DNA of 61,093 nucleotides. Source: a virus. The notes below the pieces were generated by a model. That model did no database searches and was not told the origin of the DNA. It saw only the letters and a program-made list of their open reading frames with translations. Location of the stretch: the IMG/VR virus record IMGVR_UViG_3300005577_000004, positions 1 through 61,093 of that record; one strand, given 5' to 3'. The position numbers and the translations under genes are program-made. Positions 35,195 to 44,597 of the stretch are shown here, in pieces (the stretch's first letter is position 1; each line of letters opens with the position of its first letter).

Positions 35195-38167
35195 TCAAAC
35201 GGCCTCATCAATGAAGTTGAGCTCCTTGGCCTTGAGCAGATCAATTTCCAAGACGTGCTCCTGCGGCCCCACGAAGTCCGTGCCACTGCCCAACCGGGCC
35301 TTGATCTGTATGGCACCATACTGTTGTTTCAGCGACTCAAGAGTGACGTGACGTGGGTAGCCTGTGTCAGTGAGCCACTTGGTAAGGGCTGCGATCGATA
35401 CCCGCAGCACCTTGTCTTCAACACCAACGCGGATACTGACACCTTCCAGTTTCGACGTGTCTCGGACTGGCTTGACGGTACCCGGTGTAGGTCTGCCCAC
35501 GCCTGTTCGTGCGATGTTAGTGTAGAGGACATGGCGCCCCACCATAGCACTGAAGAACTGAGAGAATACACCAGAGACATTGGCGCTGTCCTTGAAATCT
35601 GTGTTGGATGACTTGCGGATGGTTCGCATGTGTTCGAGGGTTTCGAGCAGGAAGAACTTCAGTCGCTCCTCATTGATCTTGGTGAACCCAAGTTCATTGG
35701 CATAGCGAGCCCCGGAGAGCAACACGGTGATTGTGGCGATCCAGAACCGTTCATCGGCAATGGTGTTGGTCTCCACGCCGAGTTCACGACCGAGCGCTGA
35801 TACTTCTGCCTCAAGCCGTTGGAAGTTGTTGCCGAGGAAACTGGCGTATTCCAGCCCGATCACGCCGTAGTTGTCATTTAGACGGCTAACCATGCGTTGG
35901 GCATCGGACGGATCGATACTCCACTTGCCACGTCCCTCAGTGATTTCGTACTCGAATATGCGGTAGATGCCAGCGGTCGTGGTTTTGGTCTGGCTCTCGA
36001 TAACGTCCACAAGGCTTTCGTTAGACGCGGCCACCAACAACGTCTGCCACGATCCCGGCGTCTTCTGGGCAGCACGAGCAGTAAGGCGGGACTTCTCCTT
36101 GCCCTGCGAAAGCGTGAAGACCGTGTTCGCGAATTTTTTCTGGTCTTGCTCACCCTTCAATTCGTCCCAGAACAAAGGTAGGGCGCGTATTTCACCGATC
36201 TTGTGAAGCACTGAATTCTGTGTGTCCGATAGTGACTGCATGGCGCGAACTGGATCGCCCCATACAGCTTGCGCTACTCGCATCGCTGTGGACTTACCCA
36301 CGCCCGATGGGATCGAGTAGCACGACATGAGCATACCGCTTTGCCCGGTGAACCGCACCAACGGACCAGCGAACGACGCAGCTAACATGGCGTCGAATTC
36401 CGACTTACCTTGAGAGGTAACCATCGCAGCGGCGTCGATCCACGGTTTGCGTTCACCCGTGGGTGCATACTGAGAAGCGATAACCGGGTCGGGGTTGGCC
36501 GATGGGGACGTGTTGTTGGCGGCGTATTTCATGCCACCGTAGATGAACCCTTGCAGGACGCCGTTCTTCACTTCCCACCCGAATGGATGTGACGAGATAA
36601 CAGCGTCTTTCATCTTCTGAAGATGCGCGATCCATGCCATGAGTAGTGATCCTATGTTTCGTAGTTCCGCAACGTTGTCGATTGTCATGCCTTGGCTTTG
36701 GAGAATTTTACGCATCTCCGTGGTCTCGACCGTGCCAAGTTCAATGGCGATCTGATGCTCGCGACCGAACTCGGCCTTAGTTGTGAAGTTGAAAATCCAC
36801 GGGTCACGCTGCAACCATGCCTTGGTCATAGGGTACTTGGAGACCGGCACCCACTCCTTGCGCCCCTCGCCATAGTCCTTAAGGTACAACATCACACCAT
36901 CGGATCGTTGCGTGTATCCATCAGGGATGCCCGGAACGACGATAGCTGAGTTCGCCACCGGGGCGGCGGACGATGAAGGATTGACAGGAGATATTCGCGC
37001 TCCGAAATTGAGAGGGGACTTATTTTCGACGTTATGAGGGCATAGGCTGCATTCAGTAGCGCCGTATGCTCTGATTGTGGAGCAGCCGGGCCATCCGAGG
37101 CCTTTAGTGATTTTGTCTCTTTCTTTACGGTCATATAGATCATTGGTGCTGTCCTGTGTATAACCCGGATGGCCTCGTGCCATCAGGTGTGCATGATCGC
37201 GCCCCCTGTTACCTGTGAAGGTAGCAATGAGCGTAGTCATGTTCCACAATGGATTGGTTAGCGTTTTGCCACCGTTGGTCAGTGCATTCTTGATGAACGC
37301 ACACTCAGGAATGATGGACTTCAGGTCCACCGGCAGATCATTCACGCTATCGATGCCTGCGGCGAGGTCAGAGACGCCACCTACAGGGTTTCTTTTTGGG
37401 AAGAGGGGATCAGACTTCACAGGGGTAATGTAACCCTGGAGCGGCTCCGCTATGGCGGACAAGGGGTAATCCGGGCCGCTGTCCAGTATGATGCTGACCG
37501 GCCTCGCCCCGTTGCCATGTTCGTCCAGCTTTTTAAGGTTGAACGTGCCCGGCACGCGTAGAACGCGGGCGATATCAATCGTGCATTGTGTGTCGCACTT
37601 CAGCTTGTGCTGGATCGTGGCAGCGGCTAACTGGAACGCCACTGGTTGCCATTCGTCGGGCGTGAGTGCGCGCTCGATCACCCAATACACATGCATGCCA
37701 CCACCGGACCCCACGATGATTGACGGCGACGGGAGTGGCACTTCCTTCAGGAAACGGAAGAGGTCTTTCAACGCTTCGGGTTTGCTGTCGTAGCCATGGT
37801 CGCCACCTTTGAAGTCGATGTCGATGGCGAAGACCTTGATGTCCTTGGCGTTGCGCTGGGAACGCATGGCACGCTTAGATGGCTTACCTTTGGAGGTAAC
37901 ATAGTCCTCAAGCAGAAGCTGCCGTGAAAGACAGAAATAAATGTCACGGATATAATCCGACGACTTGCCGTAGTTGAGGGCCTTCATGAACCCGTCTAAC
38001 GTTTTGTTAGCCCATCCGGTCCACAATGGCTTACCAGTTTTATGGTGTAGGTGTTTCATGGTGGCGTGCAGGTTCGCAAACCCTGCATCCGGGTCTTCCG
38101 CATCAGGCCAAGACAAGACCCGAGCGAAAAAAGCACGGACTTGCTCTTGGGTAACGATTTCTGACAT
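35195..38167 (-). CDS. Primase-helicase (archaeo-eukaryotic primase-like N-terminus, DUF927-like helicase C-terminus), 990 aa
   Basis: Makes primers and unwinds DNA for phage replication. N-terminal AEP-like catalytic pattern: DxD at Asp116/Asp118 (FAIDIDFKGG), GSGGGMHV at 153-160, and IDIARVLRVPGTFN near 197-210. A zinc-binding Cys/His cluster lies near 390-400 (CSTIRAYGATECSLCPH). The C-terminal helicase has a Walker A SGVGKST near residue 620 and a Walker B-like LPLFWDEL. Three palindrome copies (36405, 37209, 37884) lie inside the gene, translated in frame or overlapping. It is the last large leftward gene. Confidence 0.8.
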   Translation of the reverse strand: MSEIVTQEQVRAFFARVLSWPDAEDPDAGFANLHATMKHLHHKTGKPLWTGWANKTLDGFMKALNYGKSSDYIRDIYFCLSRQLLLEDYVTSKGKPSKRAMRSQRNAKDIKVFAIDIDFKGGDHGYDSKPEALKDLFRFLKEVPLPSPSIIVGSGGGMHVYWVIERALTPDEWQPVAFQLAAATIQHKLKCDTQCTIDIARVLRVPGTFNLKKLDEHGNGARPVSIILDSGPDYPLSAIAEPLQGYITPVKSDPLFPKRNPVGGVSDLAAGIDSVNDLPVDLKSIIPECAFIKNALTNGGKTLTNPLWNMTTLIATFTGNRGRDHAHLMARGHPGYTQDSTNDLYDRKERDKITKGLGWPGCSTIRAYGATECSLCPHNVENKSPLNFGARISPVNPSSSAAPVANSAIVVPGIPDGYTQRSDGVMLYLKDYGEGRKEWVPVSKYPMTKAWLQRDPWIFNFTTKAEFGREHQIAIELGTVETTEMRKILQSQGMTIDNVAELRNIGSLLMAWIAHLQKMKDAVISSHPFGWEVKNGVLQGFIYGGMKYAANNTSPSANPDPVIASQYAPTGERKPWIDAAAMVTSQGKSEFDAMLAASFAGPLVRFTGQSGMLMSCYSIPSGVGKSTAMRVAQAVWGDPVRAMQSLSDTQNSVLHKIGEIRALPLFWDELKGEQDQKKFANTVFTLSQGKEKSRLTARAAQKTPGSWQTLLVAASNESLVDVIESQTKTTTAGIYRIFEYEITEGRGKWSIDPSDAQRMVSRLNDNYGVIGLEYASFLGNNFQRLEAEVSALGRELGVETNTIADERFWIATITVLLSGARYANELGFTKINEERLKFFLLETLEHMRTIRKSSNTDFKDSANVSGVFSQFFSAMVGRHVLYTNIARTGVGRPTPGTVKPVRDTSKLEGVSIRVGVEDKVLRVSIAALTKWLTDTGYPRHVTLESLKQQYGAIQIKARLGSGTDFVGPQEHVLEIDLLKAKELNFIDEAV

Positions 38168-38200
38168 TTACGTGGCCTTGCGTGTGGGGTTTGAGCACTT

Positions 38201-38240
38201 AAGCCGGGGGCTGTTTTTACGGGTTATTAGCCCCCGGCTT
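38201..38240 (-). terminator. Terminator-like hairpin between two leftward genes
   Basis: AAGCCGGGGGCT pairs perfectly with AGCCCCCGGCTT over 12 bp around a 16-nt loop. T-runs on either side are short, so it may act in both directions or as an mRNA stability element. It separates the single-stranded-DNA-binding candidate from the primase gene. Confidence 0.6.
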
Positions 38241-38266
38241 TAATCGCAAATGCGCGAACCCTTAGC

Positions 38267-39445
38267 TTACTCCACGCTGAGCAGTTCCGCAAGCTGGTCA
38301 TCCAGCGACTTCTCGAAGTCCGATCCGGTGCCAGTTTCTTCTTCACTGGCGCCCTCGGCGAACATTTCCTGCTGCCCTTCAGCCTCGTCTTCATCCGGGA
38401 TAACCGGGGGCTTACGGGGCTCGCCAGTGGAGATATTCGGCTTGGGCTCGGCAGCTACCGTCTTGCCGAAACCACCCGTGGTCTGGGGCTTGGTCTCCGC
38501 AGGCTTGGCGGCTGGCTTGGTTGCGCCGAACCCACCCGCCTTCTGGGTTGTTTCCGGTTTTGGCTCGGGCTTGGGTTCCGGCTTCGGGTCAGGCTTGGGA
38601 GTGGCCTTCGGCTTAGCCTGCTGTGTCGCCTTTGGGGTTTCGTTACCTTTGGGGGTAACAGGTGGCTGCTCGAACGCGTTCTCCACCGTCTCGGTCTGCG
38701 CCGCCGCCTGCTCCTGCGCATGTTCGGACCCTTCAGCCAGAACGCGCGACACCTCCTGCGTAGGCAAGAGAGCAAGCACTTGGTCAGCTTCGTCGTCGGT
38801 CAGTGGCCGGATCGCCGAGAATACGAACTTCGGATAGGCTTCGTTCGGATCGAACGCAATGCGCGTTGCAATGCCGAAATAGGGATACCCAAGGTTCTGC
38901 ATCTTGTTGCCGTAAGTCGCCAAGTCCTGCAACGACGCAGCCGGAACCCTGAGCAGCATTGGACCGCCGTAGGTTTCGTTGGGGATGTCGCCGACCGGCA
39001 CGACGGCGAGGCGTTTGCTGTCGCTGCAAGCCTTGCCCTTCTTGCCCGCCTCGGTGATCTTCGAGCCCCAAACGTTCTGGGGGCAGTTGGCGCAAGCGTT
39101 CGACTGGCGCTTGGTGGACTGCGGATCGGGCACGACACCGTTCGGGGAGAAGCAATCCGGCGCTGCCGTCGAGCCTTCCACGTACCCCTTCTCGTACCAG
39201 ATTTTCGAAATATAGGTCGCTCCCTTGACGATCACGACCTCGATAGAATTGCGCGGGCCGTCGCCGTCATCGCGAAGCAACTGCTGTTCGTCACCGCGAT
39301 AGCGGATAGACCAGACCTTGCCCTTATAGCCGATGAGGCCAAACCCAGCCTGTACGCCTGCGGCAAGATCGTTGTCGGGCTTGACCCCAGCGAATTTGGT
39401 AGACACCTCGCCGAAGTTTTTCGGAATCATTACATCATTTGCCAT
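38267..39445 (-). CDS. Putative single-stranded-DNA-binding protein, 392 aa
   Basis: A folded N-terminal half (residues 1-245) with a Cys cluster (CANCPQNVWGS, and a Cys at GKACSDS) that could bind zinc, then a long Pro/Lys/Ala-rich disordered region and an acidic C-terminal tail ending in SLDDQLAELLSVE. The acidic tail and position next to the primase fit an SSB-like replication protein. A similar acidic end occurs in the early regulator at 60463. The palindrome at 38643 is translated as Val-Thr-Pro-Lys-Gly-Asn in the linker. Function is inferred. Confidence 0.5.
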   Translation of the reverse strand: MANDVMIPKNFGEVSTKFAGVKPDNDLAAGVQAGFGLIGYKGKVWSIRYRGDEQQLLRDDGDGPRNSIEVVIVKGATYISKIWYEKGYVEGSTAAPDCFSPNGVVPDPQSTKRQSNACANCPQNVWGSKITEAGKKGKACSDSKRLAVVPVGDIPNETYGGPMLLRVPAASLQDLATYGNKMQNLGYPYFGIATRIAFDPNEAYPKFVFSAIRPLTDDEADQVLALLPTQEVSRVLAEGSEHAQEQAAAQTETVENAFEQPPVTPKGNETPKATQQAKPKATPKPDPKPEPKPEPKPETTQKAGGFGATKPAAKPAETKPQTTGGFGKTVAAEPKPNISTGEPRKPPVIPDEDEAEGQQEMFAEGASEEETGTGSDFEKSLDDQLAELLSVE

Positions 39446-39486
39446 TTGGTTTTTCCTTGGTTACTTTCGAAGGTAATGGGATGCGG

Positions 39487-39891
39487 CTACTTGCGCCGCA
39501 CCCCGACCGTGATGACCGACGAGAAATTCACGCCGGGTGGCGGTGCGTTGTGGGCTTCAATAAAGTCTTGCACCGCTGAGACGTTGGCTTTCTTGTCGAT
39601 CAAGTCCCATGCTTCATTCTGGTTGACGAATTGCCAGAATGAAGCTCCGTCTACGATGGACGCTGAGTTCTTGACGGTTTGGTATACCGTGCCGCTCGAC
39701 GTGGCAACGCTTTCCGCACCTTGGTTCTGAAGATGCTGTAGCATGATACCGCCGAGAGTGTCGAGCATTTCGCGGTACGGCTTCATCTTCTCCTTGTGTG
39801 CTTCGTCCAGTGCCTTGATCTTGTCGCGCAGACTAACATACTGCGAAACACGAACGTTGATGTCTGTTGCTTGTGCCGTGGGTGTGGCCAT
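39487..39891 (-). CDS. Hypothetical phage protein, 134 aa
   Basis: ATG 39891 has AAGGAGTAGAAAC upstream. A coiled coil (about residues 15-50) precedes a C-terminal motif NAPPPGVNFSSVITVGVRRK, a combination found in many phage replication clusters without a known function. It sits between the presumed SSB and small genes. Confidence 0.65.
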   Translation of the reverse strand: MATPTAQATDINVRVSQYVSLRDKIKALDEAHKEKMKPYREMLDTLGGIMLQHLQNQGAESVATSSGTVYQTVKNSASIVDGASFWQFVNQNEAWDLIDKKANVSAVQDFIEAHNAPPPGVNFSSVITVGVRRK

Positions 39892-39895
39892 GTTT

Positions 39896-40072
39896 CTACT
39901 CCTTTTTCTCCGGGGTTGGTTCACCGAAGACCCGCTTGATAAGGTCTCGATGCTGTTGATCGAATTGATCTTGGGTTAAAAGCCCAAGCTTTTTGTTCTC
40001 GGACAGTTCGGTCAAACCATCCTGATATTCAGTGTTCATATGCTCCGCTGTTTTTATCTCTGAATTTGTCAT
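39896..40072 (-). CDS. Small helical protein, 58 aa
   Basis: The palindrome at 40075-40090 supplies TTGGAGGTAACC before ATG. Acidic and helical (SENKKLGLLTQDQFDQQHRDL). Function unknown. The upstream gene reads through the repeat into this gene, overlapping it by 44 bp. Confidence 0.6.
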   Translation of the reverse strand: MTNSEIKTAEHMNTEYQDGLTELSENKKLGLLTQDQFDQQHRDLIKRVFGEPTPEKKE

Positions 40073-40277
40073 GGTTACCTCCAAAGGTAAGTCGCCCGGT
40101 TGACATGAGCCCCTTCTTGACAGCTAACCATTCCGGCATCGTCAGGATAAGGGTCTTCCGGTTCACATGATGGGCAGAACACTGTGAACCGGGTATCCAT
40201 TTAGCGTCCTTTTCGTCACCATTTAATGAAACTTTTAGTGCCCCTTTTCTTGAAGTGTAATGCCAGCAAACTGTCAT
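40029..40277 (-). CDS. Hypothetical protein, 82 aa
   Basis: Central residues (GALKVSLNGDEKDAKWIPGSQ, then LTMPEWLAVKKGL) resemble a widespread small phage protein of unknown function. ATG 40277 covers the recognisable core; a start at 40313 is possible. It overlaps the genes on both sides. Its last 20 residues come from the palindrome and beyond, suggesting that the original stop was lost when the repeat appeared. Confidence 0.5.
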   Translation of the reverse strand: MTVCWHYTSRKGALKVSLNGDEKDAKWIPGSQCSAHHVNRKTLILTMPEWLAVKKGLMSTGRLTFGGNHDKFRDKNSGAYEH

Positions 40278-40620
40278 CTGCGCCAACGGTTGCGGCGGGT
40301 CTTTCGTCGTCATCCGCCTTTACCTCCAGAGGTAATCCGCACGTATGGTATATGAGTGATTGGAGTGTGATAGGATCACATGGGATGTCTTCCAGACCAC
40401 CCTTCGTATCAAAAAAGAACTCCCATAAATCGTCGTAGTTACGACGGTTCCCGTTGTACGCGGTTTGCATATACCATTTATCCAAACCATGGCTCACAAA
40501 CACACGAATACTGTTCAAAACGCATGTATAAAACGGCGTTGTGAACCCGCCTTCGCAATGTTCTTCTTCGGGAAAGCCCATTAAAGGAGGAAGGCACTCA
40601 ATTTCCCTGTTGTGGATCAT
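40216..40620 (-). CDS. Small early protein, family A paralogue, 134 aa
   Basis: Overlaps the preceding stop by 4 bp (ATGA). The family A pattern is present: LPPLMGFPEEE near the start, FYTCVLNSIRVFV in the middle, and a C-terminal DPITLQSLIYH helix. The closest relative is the adjacent gene 40617-40916. A palindrome copy (40320-40335) is translated in frame. Function unknown; these look like tandem duplicates. Confidence 0.6.
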   Translation of the reverse strand: MIHNREIECLPPLMGFPEEEHCEGGFTTPFYTCVLNSIRVFVSHGLDKWYMQTAYNGNRRNYDDLWEFFFDTKGGLEDIPCDPITLQSLIYHTCGLPLEVKADDDERPAATVGADDSLLALHFKKRGTKSFIKW

Positions 40621-40916
40621 TCGCTTGGCCCTTTAGCCAGTTCAATAATCACTGCCTTCAATGCCAACGGGTCGATCATCGGCACTCTGAAGTGCATTTC
40701 GTCACAGTTCTGGAACCGTTGCAGTATTGTCTTTTCGGCACTCTTGCATTTGTCTTCAATTTGAATAAGCCAGTTATTGAAGCCACTCCACACAAACACA
40801 CGTTTACTGTCATGTATGCATGTATAGAAGTCCGTGCAGAATCCCCCAATTGGTGTGATGACAAGCTCTTCTTCATCAAATCCGAGCAACGGCGGCAAGT
40901 CGGCTATTTCACTCAT
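40617..40916 (-). CDS. Small early protein, family A paralogue, 99 aa
   Basis: Pattern LPPLLGFDEEE, then DFYTCIHDSKRVFVWSG, then IDPLALKAVIIEL. Best preserved copy of the family and about 100 residues, which may be the ancestral size. Overlaps the helicase stop and the following family member. Confidence 0.65.
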   Translation of the reverse strand: MSEIADLPPLLGFDEEELVITPIGGFCTDFYTCIHDSKRVFVWSGFNNWLIQIEDKCKSAEKTILQRFQNCDEMHFRVPMIDPLALKAVIIELAKGPSE

Positions 40917-42475
40917 TCACTTGCCTCCTCGAATAGTTCAAGAAGCTTGTTCTGCACGCTCTGGTGCGCTTGTAAAAGCTGGTATATCCGCTTCTCGACC
41001 GGCGTTGATTGGAAGTGCAAATACAACTGCTTTTGCTTCTGGCCAACGCGGCGAATACGTGCGTTTGCTTGCTCGTAGATTTCCAGCGAAGTGACAGGGG
41101 CGAACCATATGATGGTCGAAGCGGTTGTCAGGGTAACACCGTGTGCAAGGCACTGCGGATGCGCCGCTATTACTTTGTACTTCGTCGTGTTTTGAAAGAG
41201 GTGGAAAATTTCAGATCGCTTTCGTTCCGAGGTGTCCCCTGAGACGCACGCGTGTTCAATGCCATCAGCCGTAAGCGCTTCAGATATTCCTTGGAGAGCG
41301 TGCTTGAATGGAACAAAAACGAGGACTTTGCTATCCGTGTCATTGATGGTGTCCAATAGAGCGTCGATACGTTTTTTGTTGTCGAGGCCGACTGTTTTAC
41401 CTTCAGAGGTATAGACCCAGCCGGTGGCGACTTGGAGTAGTTTCATCATGACAGCACCGGCATTCGCTGCCGTGATTTCATGGTTCTGCACTGCGGCATG
41501 GCACTGGTCCACGAGCGCCTTGTAGATGCGGGCCTGATCCTTGCCCATGTCGATTGGCTGGAACCGCTCCACTGCTTCGGGCAATTCCAATATGTCATCC
41601 AGCGTGTATCGCACAGATGGTTGGAGCGCATCAAACGCACGCTCTACTGCATCATTCTTCGGCACCCACTTGAACTGGTTGATCTTGATCATCAGTTCAT
41701 CACGGAAACGACCAAAGTATTTCGGCACTGTGTTAGGTGTAACAATTGACGCTTGTGCCCATGCATCGGTCGGGCTGGTTGGGATCGGACTTCCCGTCAT
41801 GCCCCATACGATCCTGCACTGGTGGGATAATTTGCGAGTTAACTTGGTGCGGGCTGACTGACCGTTGCGGTATACAGCCAGTTCGTCTAGCACAAGCGCT
41901 GTAATCTCTCCCTTGGCGACTTTCGCCATTATCTCATCATAAATGACTTTGATCCCGTCATGGTTGATGACATAGATGTTTGCGTCCGAATTCAAGCGCT
42001 TGAGGCGACCGGCCTTGCTGTAATGGTGCAATGATACGATCTTGTGATGCGGCACCGTGGCGAATGCTTCCTTGATCCACGTGAAGTTGATTGTGGACAA
42101 TGGTGCAATGACAAGCAGTTTGCCAGCTAACCCGCATTTGTTGAGATAATCCCATGACCACAAGGCTGTTTTTGTCTTGCCGGTGCCGAGACCATTGAGA
42201 ACATAGGCCCTCGGGTTCGAGGTCAGCATGGCACAGGTCTTCTTCTGCACATCGAACGGCTCACCACCAACCCAATCGTAGTGGGTAAGGATCGGGGCTG
42301 GAACATCGAAGCCCATTTGCCGCAGCATGTAAGCTTCGGTCGGCTGGTGCGGGATGACCAGATGCCGCTTACCTCGGAAGGTAACCTCCGGGGCAGTGCT
42401 GAATAGGTTCTTGACCGCAGGAGTTAACGGCACAACGAGCGTCTTGAATTTCTCGCTGACCTGTACTTGTGTCAT
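40913..42475 (-). CDS. SNF2/DEAD-type helicase, 520 aa
   Basis: Superfamily 2 ATPase. Walker A GLGTGKTKTA; the DExx-equivalent motif reads LVLDELAVYRN; the C-terminal RecA-like lobe carries KVLVFVPFKHAL and the terminal motif YEQANARIRRVGQKQ typical of SNF2 enzymes. ATG 42475 overlaps the nuclease stop (ATGA). Adjacent helicase and VRR-NUC genes are a common phage pair, probably for replication or branch processing. Two palindrome copies (41397, 42369) lie inside. Confidence 0.85.
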   Translation of the reverse strand: MTQVQVSEKFKTLVVPLTPAVKNLFSTAPEVTFRGKRHLVIPHQPTEAYMLRQMGFDVPAPILTHYDWVGGEPFDVQKKTCAMLTSNPRAYVLNGLGTGKTKTALWSWDYLNKCGLAGKLLVIAPLSTINFTWIKEAFATVPHHKIVSLHHYSKAGRLKRLNSDANIYVINHDGIKVIYDEIMAKVAKGEITALVLDELAVYRNGQSARTKLTRKLSHQCRIVWGMTGSPIPTSPTDAWAQASIVTPNTVPKYFGRFRDELMIKINQFKWVPKNDAVERAFDALQPSVRYTLDDILELPEAVERFQPIDMGKDQARIYKALVDQCHAAVQNHEITAANAGAVMMKLLQVATGWVYTSEGKTVGLDNKKRIDALLDTINDTDSKVLVFVPFKHALQGISEALTADGIEHACVSGDTSERKRSEIFHLFQNTTKYKVIAAHPQCLAHGVTLTTASTIIWFAPVTSLEIYEQANARIRRVGQKQKQLYLHFQSTPVEKRIYQLLQAHQSVQNKLLELFEEASE

Positions 42476-42804
42476 GGCCACTGCTGCACTTCCTGTGGTG
42501 TACGCGGTTTCTCGGACAACCAATTAAGAAATTCCACCAACATAGTGATATCAACGTCGTTGGATATTACAAACACTTTACCACCAGCATCTTTGATCTG
42601 CCTGATAATAAAGTTTTGCCGGGCAGTAGTCTTTCCACCCAATTTCTTGGCTTCGATGGCGATAAAAAGCCCCCTGTAGCACAGGATATAATCTAGCGAA
42701 CTAGGGCCAAAACCCCCCGGCACGGGCATAAACTTATACAAGTCCTTGCCATACGCCTTTAGGACTTCATTTATTTTGTATTTTACTTTGCCTTCGGGGG
42801 TCAT
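42472..42804 (-). CDS. VRR-NUC domain nuclease, 110 aa
   Basis: Compact PD-(D/E)xK-type nuclease: GGFGPSSLDYILCYRG followed by FIAIEAKKLGGK and a Gln-rich helix (ARQNFI). Asp, Glu and Lys would be the catalytic residues. Such stand-alone VRR-NUC proteins act on branched DNA and are usually next to SNF2-like helicases, as here. Confidence 0.85.
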   Translation of the reverse strand: MTPEGKVKYKINEVLKAYGKDLYKFMPVPGGFGPSSLDYILCYRGLFIAIEAKKLGGKTTARQNFIIRQIKDAGGKVFVISNDVDITMLVEFLNWLSEKPRTPQEVQQWP

Positions 42805-42839
42805 TTTAGCACCAAACCACTTTCGGTTTCAAGAGGTAT

Positions 42840-43157
42840 CTAGTCTACCTTTCGAGGTAACAGCATCATCTTGGCTGTCAGTTCATCAGATGGAAAACTG
42901 ACCCACGGCTCGGTGCGGGAGAATATTGTTTTCCCTTCCCATATATACTGTATCCGAATGAGATACGCGGATTCCCGTTTGCGCTGCCATGTTTTCTTGT
43001 GCTGGGTGAGCTTGATCCCATCCATTTGCTTCGACCATATCACTTGTTTAGTGCCTATCCCTTCAGCAAACAATCTCAGTTCAGAGAACTGCAACCCGGT
43101 TGCCTGCATGACACCAAGCAGCTTGTTCCTCGCTGCCGCTCCAGACCACGTTGTCAT
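42840..43157 (-). CDS. Small early protein, family B paralogue, 105 aa
   Basis: ATG 43157 overlaps the HTH gene stop. The C-terminal family B motif is present (WVSFPSDELTAKMMLL), preceded by beta strands (IRIQYIWEGKTIF). The palindrome at 42845 lies at the very end, so the last residues (PRKVD) are encoded by it. Function unknown. Confidence 0.6.
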   Translation of the reverse strand: MTTWSGAAARNKLLGVMQATGLQFSELRLFAEGIGTKQVIWSKQMDGIKLTQHKKTWQRKRESAYLIRIQYIWEGKTIFSRTEPWVSFPSDELTAKMMLLPRKVD

Positions 43158-43387
43158 TCTTCCCACCGCATTGAAAGCTTGAGTCCGACCGCCTTCCCGA
43201 TCTCTTCCAATTTTGAGAGAGATACAGGGCGCTCAAGGCGCAGCACTTTGGCGAGGTCATTCTCATTCATGCCAATTTTTTTAGCCGCCGCTGCCACGCT
43301 GCCATACCGATGGAGTGAGTACACCCGCAGCCCCATGATAAGTGCGTCTCTGTCGTCACGGTGCTTTGGTGAAAGATATCCAGCCAT
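43154..43387 (-). CDS. Helix-turn-helix DNA-binding protein, 77 aa
   Basis: Cro/CI-like helix-turn-helix: YGSVAAAAKKIGMNENDLAKVLRLERPVS-type spacing at about residues 28-57, with a C-terminal helix (LEEIGKAVGLKL). Probably a regulator; it is one candidate for the protein that binds the dispersed palindromes, although nothing in the sequence proves that. Confidence 0.65.
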   Translation of the reverse strand: MAGYLSPKHRDDRDALIMGLRVYSLHRYGSVAAAAKKIGMNENDLAKVLRLERPVSLSKLEEIGKAVGLKLSMRWEE

Positions 43388-43388
43388 G

Positions 43389-44198
43389 TTACACCTTGAC
43401 CTTTCTCATTGGCGCATGTGGGGCGTCTTCCTCGGGCTTGAAGTTAACGATGCACGGAGGAATATACACGACCTTTTCTTCTTCCCGGTTCTTACCGAAG
43501 TGCTGACGGCGAGTGTATCCGCAGCGCCAATGCATCGGCATGTGCCATCCACCCGAGCCCTCGCGCTTGATAGCACTGCCATCGCGACGGTAGATCGTGC
43601 CGATGTGCACTACACTATGGGTAGGGATAGGAGGCTTGCTCTTGGCAATCCGCTTACGGTTCATACTCTCCGACACGTGCACCAGTTCCTTCTCGATGCC
43701 CTTGGTGTTGAGCATAAGCAGGGCGAGGTGAACCGCAACTGCAAACGAGTGCATAAACAGCTTGTGAGCCGAATTACCCACAGCTTCATATGGGCCGCCG
43801 CTTACCTTTATCTCGTTTTCGTGCACCGCTGCCGCTATTTCATGCGTGGCGACCATAGCAGTTTCCATCTGCAATTCCATGAGCACAGGACGGCCCATGA
43901 TGAACGTTGCGCCGGTTGCGATGTCGAACTTCTCATAGAGGTAAACGAACTCGTGTGACTTACCGTCTACCTCAAACTCGATGACCATAGGATTATAGGG
44001 CAGGCGCACCATCTTGGCTTCAATCAGCGCGCGAATGGATTTCCTGCAATCCTCGCGTTTAACAAGCTCAAGCACATCACTGTCAATAACAAATGATGCA
44101 GCCTTCAGCATGTCTTGAACGATTTTATTATCGCGTCCGAGCATCCCATTTTGGGGATCAACGTTCGACGCGAGCACGTGCAGCTTGGTACGGATCAC
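43389..44198 (-). CDS. Conserved phage hypothetical protein, 269 aa
   Basis: GTG start with the palindrome at 44204-44219 supplying GGAGGTAACC. An N-terminal mixed domain is followed by a His/Ala-rich helix (HEIAAAVHENEI) and a basic C-terminus with GWHMPMHWRCGYTRRQHFGKN, a pattern seen in replication-region proteins of unrelated phages. Activity unknown; nucleic acid binding is plausible from its charge. Confidence 0.6.
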   Translation of the reverse strand: MIRTKLHVLASNVDPQNGMLGRDNKIVQDMLKAASFVIDSDVLELVKREDCRKSIRALIEAKMVRLPYNPMVIEFEVDGKSHEFVYLYEKFDIATGATFIMGRPVLMELQMETAMVATHEIAAAVHENEIKVSGGPYEAVGNSAHKLFMHSFAVAVHLALLMLNTKGIEKELVHVSESMNRKRIAKSKPPIPTHSVVHIGTIYRRDGSAIKREGSGGWHMPMHWRCGYTRRQHFGKNREEEKVVYIPPCIVNFKPEEDAPHAPMRKVKV

Positions 44199-44228
44199 AG
44201 GGGTTACCTCCGAAAGTAATGTGGGCAG

Positions 44229-44597
44229 TCAGGCGATCAGCGCTAGTTGAGCAACTAGATGATCAGATGGGAATCCTTCTACCGGGTCTTCCAGATCAAT
44301 CTCCTGATCGACCGAGGTCATCCGTTTCATTTCTTCATCGGTCAGTAAAACAGTAGAGAACAACGGTGAAAGGTTAGGCTTGCGCGTTGCGCGAACGGTG
44401 ACCATCGTATATGGCTTGTTGATCACCGTTCCAATCAGAAGGGTAGGGAAGGCTTGCTTGAGTTTGTCTTGCGCTTTTTGTATTTTGTCGAGCAGCGCAT
44501 ACTTTGCTGCGAGCCTTCGCCCCGCCTCATATTCAGCTTCCCTTTTTGCGTCCCTTTCCGCTTGGCGCTCGCTTAGGTAGTTTTTCTCCGGTGTCAT
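44229..44597 (-). CDS. Small early protein, family B paralogue, 122 aa
   Basis: A charged helical N-terminus (ERQAERDAKREAEYEAG) is followed by a beta segment and the C-terminal family B motif FPSDHLVAQLALIA. It overlaps the preceding gene by 65 bp. Function unknown. Confidence 0.6.
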   Translation of the reverse strand: MTPEKNYLSERQAERDAKREAEYEAGRRLAAKYALLDKIQKAQDKLKQAFPTLLIGTVINKPYTMVTVRATRKPNLSPLFSTVLLTDEEMKRMTSVDQEIDLEDPVEGFPSDHLVAQLALIA